Source of the DNA: Aquicella siphonis
GTDB lineage: Bacteria; Pseudomonadota; Gammaproteobacteria; DSM-16500
DNA: 64,000 nucleotides
Assembly (NCBI RefSeq): GCF_902459485.1
Contig: NZ_LR699119.1
Coordinates: 930,001 to 994,000, forward strand
Reading direction: 5' to 3'
Shown here: one piece after another, positions 60,475 to 64,000 of the stretch
Layout: every line of letters begins with the position of its first letter
Numbering within the stretch: the first letter of the stretch is position 1
Translations under genes and position numbers: made by a program
Notes under the pieces: model-generated
Seen by the model: only the letters and a program-made list of their open reading frames with translations
Told to the model about the DNA's origin: nothing
Databases searched by the model: none

Positions 60475-61407
60475 TAACTGCGGGCACATGTCCGATACTT
60501 CTTTGGATAGTTCGGAAATTAATATTTCATGATTCCCGGCGCGGCCAAGGAAATTCTGATAACTGTTGTAAAACTGCAAAACAAACGCACGGTCGATGTG
60601 CGCATGCTGGTGGCGGATGAATATTCTGCTCAAGGCATATAAGTCCTGCGCGCAGGTGACGGGCGAAGTGATGACCCCGTGCAGGCTTGCTAATTGAGGA
60701 AACTGATAGGATTCGGAAATGTGATAGGCGCTCAAGGTCTTGCCGAATGACTGCTCGTCCAGTTCCGCCAGGAGGCAGCATAATAACAGCCGCTGTAAAC
60801 AGGCGGTGGCGTGATGATGCGGAATATTCATCAGAGCAGGTTGGGAGAAATATCTGTCCAGGTCCTGTGTAAAGCCGCCGGACCGTGTCAGGCTGGTAAC
60901 GTAAGTGCGAACGACGGGAATACTCACAAAGCCGGTGCAAAAAATAAATGGTGATTCCTGAAAATAGTCGAATAATTGCCTGTTGGTTTTCGTGAGTTGT
61001 TCGCGCGAGGTTTTCCTATCAGAAACAGGGGAAGTGATAATACGGATGAAATTTCTGTCAGCTGATGATAATTGCGTCTTATGCTTGAGCATAAAGCCGA
61101 TAATCGGGTGATCAGGATTGCAGACAATGGAAGCCAGTGTCCGGTTAATCGCGAAAAACTGGAATTTGTCATTGGGATAACAGTGAGAATCGTGAACGGT
61201 ACCTTGTTCGGCAAGATGTTTATTCCAGACGATCTTATCATTGGTGAGATAATAAAACAGACGCGAAACACCCGATAGCCGAATCAGATCCCGGGGAGAA
61301 AGCATGGCAAAAATCAGCAGCCACATTTCAGTTATCAGTCCGGTGTCATTGATGGCGTGGATGTCTTTCAAGGCAGGGTAACGCAATGTGCTGGCGCGGT
61401 TCATCAT
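60466..61407 (-). CDS. F-box-containing effector candidate
   Basis: 313 aa, soluble. Residues about 24-64 (LITEMWLLIFAMLSPRDLIR, then LSGVSRLFYYLTNDKIVWNK) match the F-box: the LP-x-E-(I/L) start, the LSxxDL(I/L)RL core and the final W. F-boxes bind Skp1 of eukaryotic SCF ubiquitin ligases and bacteria have no such partner, so this domain points to a protein acting inside a eukaryotic host, as do Legionella F-box effectors. The remaining 250 residues are helical with no recognised repeats. GAGGAG lies 9 bp before the start. A second in-frame ATG follows at once. Confidence 0.75.
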   Translation of the reverse strand: MMNRASTLRYPALKDIHAINDTGLITEMWLLIFAMLSPRDLIRLSGVSRLFYYLTNDKIVWNKHLAEQGTVHDSHCYPNDKFQFFAINRTLASIVCNPDHPIIGFMLKHKTQLSSADRNFIRIITSPVSDRKTSREQLTKTNRQLFDYFQESPFIFCTGFVSIPVVRTYVTSLTRSGGFTQDLDRYFSQPALMNIPHHHATACLQRLLLCCLLAELDEQSFGKTLSAYHISESYQFPQLASLHGVITSPVTCAQDLYALSRIFIRHQHAHIDRAFVLQFYNSYQNFLGRAGNHEILISELSKEVSDMCPQLSL

Positions 61408-61458
61408 GTTTGCTGCTCCTCTTTATTAGTTCCCTATCGGATTTGTTTTATGCTAATC

Positions 61459-61486
61459 ATCTTACTATTACGCGGGAACGTGTCAA
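61459..61486 (-). promoter_or_regulatory. Sigma70-type promoter of the F-box gene
   Basis: On the minus strand: TTGACA (61481-61486, perfect -35), 16-bp spacer, TAAGAT (61459-61464). The start codon is 52 bp downstream. No paired TTAA site is present. Confidence 0.6.
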
Positions 61487-61597
61487 AGGCAACCATTTTA
61501 TGTGACGTCTGGACGCCGGTGAATGAAGCACAACCCATTTTCATTTGACGCAATTCCGGGTAACCTTCGTTCAAACAATCCTTTCAGGGAGTAACAC

Positions 61598-62785
61598 ATG
61601 GTTGTACTCGGCACACCAAACACGGCGACCGCCACGCGTATGCTATTGTTGGGCGCGGGAGAGTTGGGAAAAGAAGTCGCGATCGAGGCGCAGCGGCTGG
61701 GAGTGGAAGTCACCGCGGTTGATCGCTACGCGGGAGCGCCCGCCATGCAGGTCGCGCATCGCAGTCATGTTATTTCCATGCTCGATGGCGATGCCCTGCG
61801 AACGGTGATAGAAGCGGAAAAACCTGATTTTATCGTTCCGGAAATTGAAGCGGTGGCTACCGATACCTTGATTGACCTGGAAGGGAAAGGCTATTGTGTT
61901 GTGCCTACCGCGAAAGCGGCCAGACTGACCATGAACCGCGAGGGCATTCGCCGGCTTGCCGCCGAGCAGCTGCATCTCATGACTTCTCCCTATGCTTTCG
62001 CGTCAAGCCTGAATGAGTATCATGAGGCAGTGAAAACCGTCGGAATCCCCTGCGTCGTCAAACCGATCATGAGTTCTTCCGGCAAAGGGCAGAGCATTAT
62101 TCGCAGCGAAAATGAAGTCGATAAGGCATGGGAGATAGCGCGAACCGCGGGCAGGACACAATCCGGCCAGGTGATTGTCGAAGCGTTCATTCCTTTCGAT
62201 TATGAAATTACTTTATTGACCGTGAGGCATGTCGGAGGCACAACATTTTGCGCGCCTATCGGCCATGCACAGATTAATGGCGATTATCGTGAGTCCTGGC
62301 AGCCGCATCCCATGCCGGAAGCCTTGCTGCGTACCGCTCAGCAGATGGCCAGGGCTGTGACAGATTCCTTGGGAGGTTATGGATTATTTGGAGTCGAATT
62401 TTTCATCAAGGGAGACCAGGTATATTTCAGTGAAGTCTCGCCTCGCCCGCATGATACGGGTCTGGTGACGCTGGTTTCGCAGGATCAATCTGAATTCGCG
62501 TTGCATGTGCGCGCCATATTGGGGCTGCCAGTCCCTTCACTGCGCCAGCTGGGATGCGCTGCCTCGCACGCCTTGCTGGCGCGCGGACACGGGTCGCAGA
62601 TCCGCTATCACCATCTTGATCTCGCGCTCGATCTCCCGGAGACGCAGCTAAGGCTGTTTGGCAAGCCGGAAGTACAAGGTGAGCGGCGCGTGGGTGTGGT
62701 GTTGGCCATTGGTGACAGTGTGGAAACCGCGAGAGCAAGAGCAAGACAGGCACATGACTTGATCAGGGTGGAAGTGCGGGCATGA
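61598..62785 (+). CDS. purT: Formate-dependent phosphoribosylglycinamide formyltransferase
   Basis: 395 aa ATP-grasp enzyme that makes formyl-GAR from GAR, formate and ATP in purine synthesis. [36 protein letters not shown] (ATP-grasp), and [27 protein letters not shown] are diagnostic. GGGAG lies 8 bp before the ATG. Formate released by FghA elsewhere in the window could feed this step. Confidence 0.93.
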   Translation: MVVLGTPNTATATRMLLLGAGELGKEVAIEAQRLGVEVTAVDRYAGAPAMQVAHRSHVISMLDGDALRTVIEAEKPDFIVPEIEAVATDTLIDLEGKGYCVVPTAKAARLTMNREGIRRLAAEQLHLMTSPYAFASSLNEYHEAVKTVGIPCVVKPIMSSSGKGQSIIRSENEVDKAWEIARTAGRTQSGQVIVEAFIPFDYEITLLTVRHVGGTTFCAPIGHAQINGDYRESWQPHPMPEALLRTAQQMARAVTDSLGGYGLFGVEFFIKGDQVYFSEVSPRPHDTGLVTLVSQDQSEFALHVRAILGLPVPSLRQLGCAASHALLARGHGSQIRYHHLDLALDLPETQLRLFGKPEVQGERRVGVVLAIGDSVETARARARQAHDLIRVEVRA

Positions 62786-62796
62786 TCGCGGAAGCA

Positions 62797-63864
62797 TTAT
62801 ATCCAGCGTTTTTTTCTGAAAAAAACAATCATGAACATGATCATGAAGATCATGAGAGACAGGATCACCATGAAAGCCCAGGGAGAATGCATCAGCGGAA
62901 CACCGGGCACGTTCATGCCGTAAATGCTTGCCAGCGCAGTAATGGGAATGAAGATGGTAGTGATGATGGTCAGCGTTTTCATGATTTCATTCATGCGTAT
63001 CGTGAGTGCTGACAAGTACATGTCCAATATGCTGGATAACATGTCCCTAAAGGTTTCCAGTGTGTCTATGGCCTGCATGGCGTGGTCATAGACATCGCGC
63101 AGGTATACCCGGGTAAAGGATGTGATGAGTTCGTCTTCAACGTAAAGCAAGTGGCTGACTGCTTCCCGCATGGGCCAGATTACTTTTCTTAAAAGCAGCA
63201 TCTGCCTTTTCAATCGATAGAGTGTTCGCGCTGTCTGCGGTTTCGGCGAGGTGATCACGCGTTGTTCGATTTTCTCGATCTGGTCTCCTTGTGCTTCGAG
63301 CACAACAAAATATTCGTCTACCACAGCATCGATCATGCGGTATGCAAGATAATCGCTGCCGTGCTGGCGCAGCCGCTGGTTTGCACTCCCTTGCAGACGT
63401 TTGCGAATATCATGGAAGCGTGAAGAATCATGTTCATGAAAAGACAATATATAATCCTTTCCTATCACCAGGCTCAATTGGGCGATATTGAATTTGGCCA
63501 TTTTGGCCTGCCAGGTCAATACTTTCAGGGTGATGAAAATATAACCGTCAAATTCTTCGACCTTGGGACGCTGTTCAACATTCAGGATATCTTCGACAGT
63601 CAGGGGATGAAGGTGAAACTGTTTTGCGATTTGATCGATAAGCCCGCTGTCATGCAGGCCTTCAACATTCACCCAGGTAACATAGCCGGGTTTTTGTGCG
63701 CCCATGCAGGACTCCAGGCTGTCCCCCTTGCTTTCTTCCGATTCACTGGCATTATAAGTGGTGACAGTAATAATCGGCTTTTCCCGGCTTTTTTCACCTG
63801 TGTAAACAGGTGTTCCCGGGGGTTGTCCGGCTTTTTTCGCCCGCTTATGGACTTCTGAGAACAT
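62797..63864 (-). CDS. corA: Magnesium/cobalt transporter CorA
   Basis: 355 aa. Two C-terminal helices with the YGMN selectivity motif between them (LASIYGMNVPG), then a basic end (FFRKKRWI). The N-terminal domain (WVNVEGLHDSGLI, HPLTVEDILNVEQRPKVEEF) is typical. AAGGAAACC precedes ATG 63864; the frame runs to 63990 without support. It forms a pentameric channel for Mg2+. Confidence 0.9.
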   Translation of the reverse strand: MFSEVHKRAKKAGQPPGTPVYTGEKSREKPIITVTTYNASESEESKGDSLESCMGAQKPGYVTWVNVEGLHDSGLIDQIAKQFHLHPLTVEDILNVEQRPKVEEFDGYIFITLKVLTWQAKMAKFNIAQLSLVIGKDYILSFHEHDSSRFHDIRKRLQGSANQRLRQHGSDYLAYRMIDAVVDEYFVVLEAQGDQIEKIEQRVITSPKPQTARTLYRLKRQMLLLRKVIWPMREAVSHLLYVEDELITSFTRVYLRDVYDHAMQAIDTLETFRDMLSSILDMYLSALTIRMNEIMKTLTIITTIFIPITALASIYGMNVPGVPLMHSPWAFMVILSLMIFMIMFMIVFFRKKRWI

Positions 63865-63990
63865 GGATGGTTTCCTTTTCCTGCATCCATTATACAATGA
63901 GTTGAGAATCGGGCAATGGGCCATGCCGTCTTCCAATCGGGTACGGCTGGCTAAACTAGGATTTTTCTTAACATCAAGGAAGCTCATCAC

Positions 63991-64000
63991 ATGAAAAAAA
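63991..64000 (+). CDS. Start of a further gene (cut by window end)
   Basis: ATGAAAAAAA at the very end, with AAGGA 10-14 bp upstream. A Met-Lys-Lys start is common for exported proteins, but only three codons are visible. Confidence 0.3.

Noticed and set aside
1-64000. CRISPR array, tRNA, rRNA, insertion sequence or prophage genes
   Set aside because: No spaced repeats, tRNA T-loop/acceptor patterns, rRNA sequence, transposase, integrase or phage structural genes were seen.

Overview
The window reads as a chromosomal segment of a gammaproteobacterium of the order Legionellales (Legionella/Coxiella relatives), probably one that lives in or with protists. The evidence is indirect but consistent. 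Housekeeping genes are gammaproteobacterial in type (purT, serA, mltA, dsbB, a fimT-pilW-pilX-pilV minor pilin cluster, frmA-fghA). Between them lie large proteins that look like Dot/Icm-type secreted effectors: a protein with a CX5R phosphatase loop (6960-9584), two kinase-like proteins (17316-19562 and 30554-32014), a GDSL hydrolase (21050-22359, frameshifted), an F-box protein (60466-61407) and possibly a small SET-domain protein (24087-24464). Three of these genes carry, just upstream, paired TTAA half-sites exactly 11 bp apart. This matches the PmrA box known from Legionella and Coxiella; the copy at 17250-17269 is essentially perfect. I see no dot/icm genes, rRNA, tRNA, CRISPR array, insertion sequence or prophage in the window, and I do not name a genus.

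Layout. 0-3 kb: tail of a protein kinase, then the minor pilin operon on the minus strand. 3-6.6 kb: L,D-transpeptidase, AlkB-type alkane hydroxylase and secreted proteins. 6.6-9.6 kb: a perfect 54-bp tandem repeat and the CX5R protein. 9.6-16.9 kb: membrane proteins, an OpuC-like ABC transporter with permease and binding protein fused, and a Cache-type adenylate cyclase. 17-22.5 kb: kinase-like effector, TetR regulator with paired operators, VOC protein, GDSL hydrolase and a palindromic intergenic repeat. 22.5-26.4 kb: DNA processing and SOS-type genes (Cas4-like/DEDD fusion, SET protein, LexA/UmuD-like protease, DNA polymerase IV). 26.4-30.4 kb: 2-hydroxyacid dehydrogenase, frameshifted metN and a metI-metQ fusion. 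30.5-39.3 kb: second kinase-like protein, formaldehyde detoxification (frmA-fghA), broken diguanylate cyclase, Zn/Mn importer (znuABC), methyltransferase and DUF302. 39.4-46.8 kb: universal stress protein, DUF1304, DJ-1-like protein, CDF exporter, M64 peptidase, and an operon of antiporter, YbdK ligase and APH-like kinase. 47.3-54.9 kb: MltA, outer-membrane protein, a short DUF5993-like gene with DsbB, YceI-cytochrome b561-YceI, an SDR and a second cyclase. 55-57.5 kb: small envelope proteins. 57.6-64 kb: nitrilase, serB-like and serA, F-box protein, purT and corA.

Three genes (GDSL hydrolase, metN, GGDEF protein) are split by single-frame shifts, two of them at homopolymers (T8 and A9). Either the assembly has indel errors, the genome is decaying, or these are slippage-controlled genes. 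Together the window suggests a host-associated cell that carries PmrA-controlled secreted proteins as well as methionine, osmolyte and metal importers and formaldehyde and redox defence.
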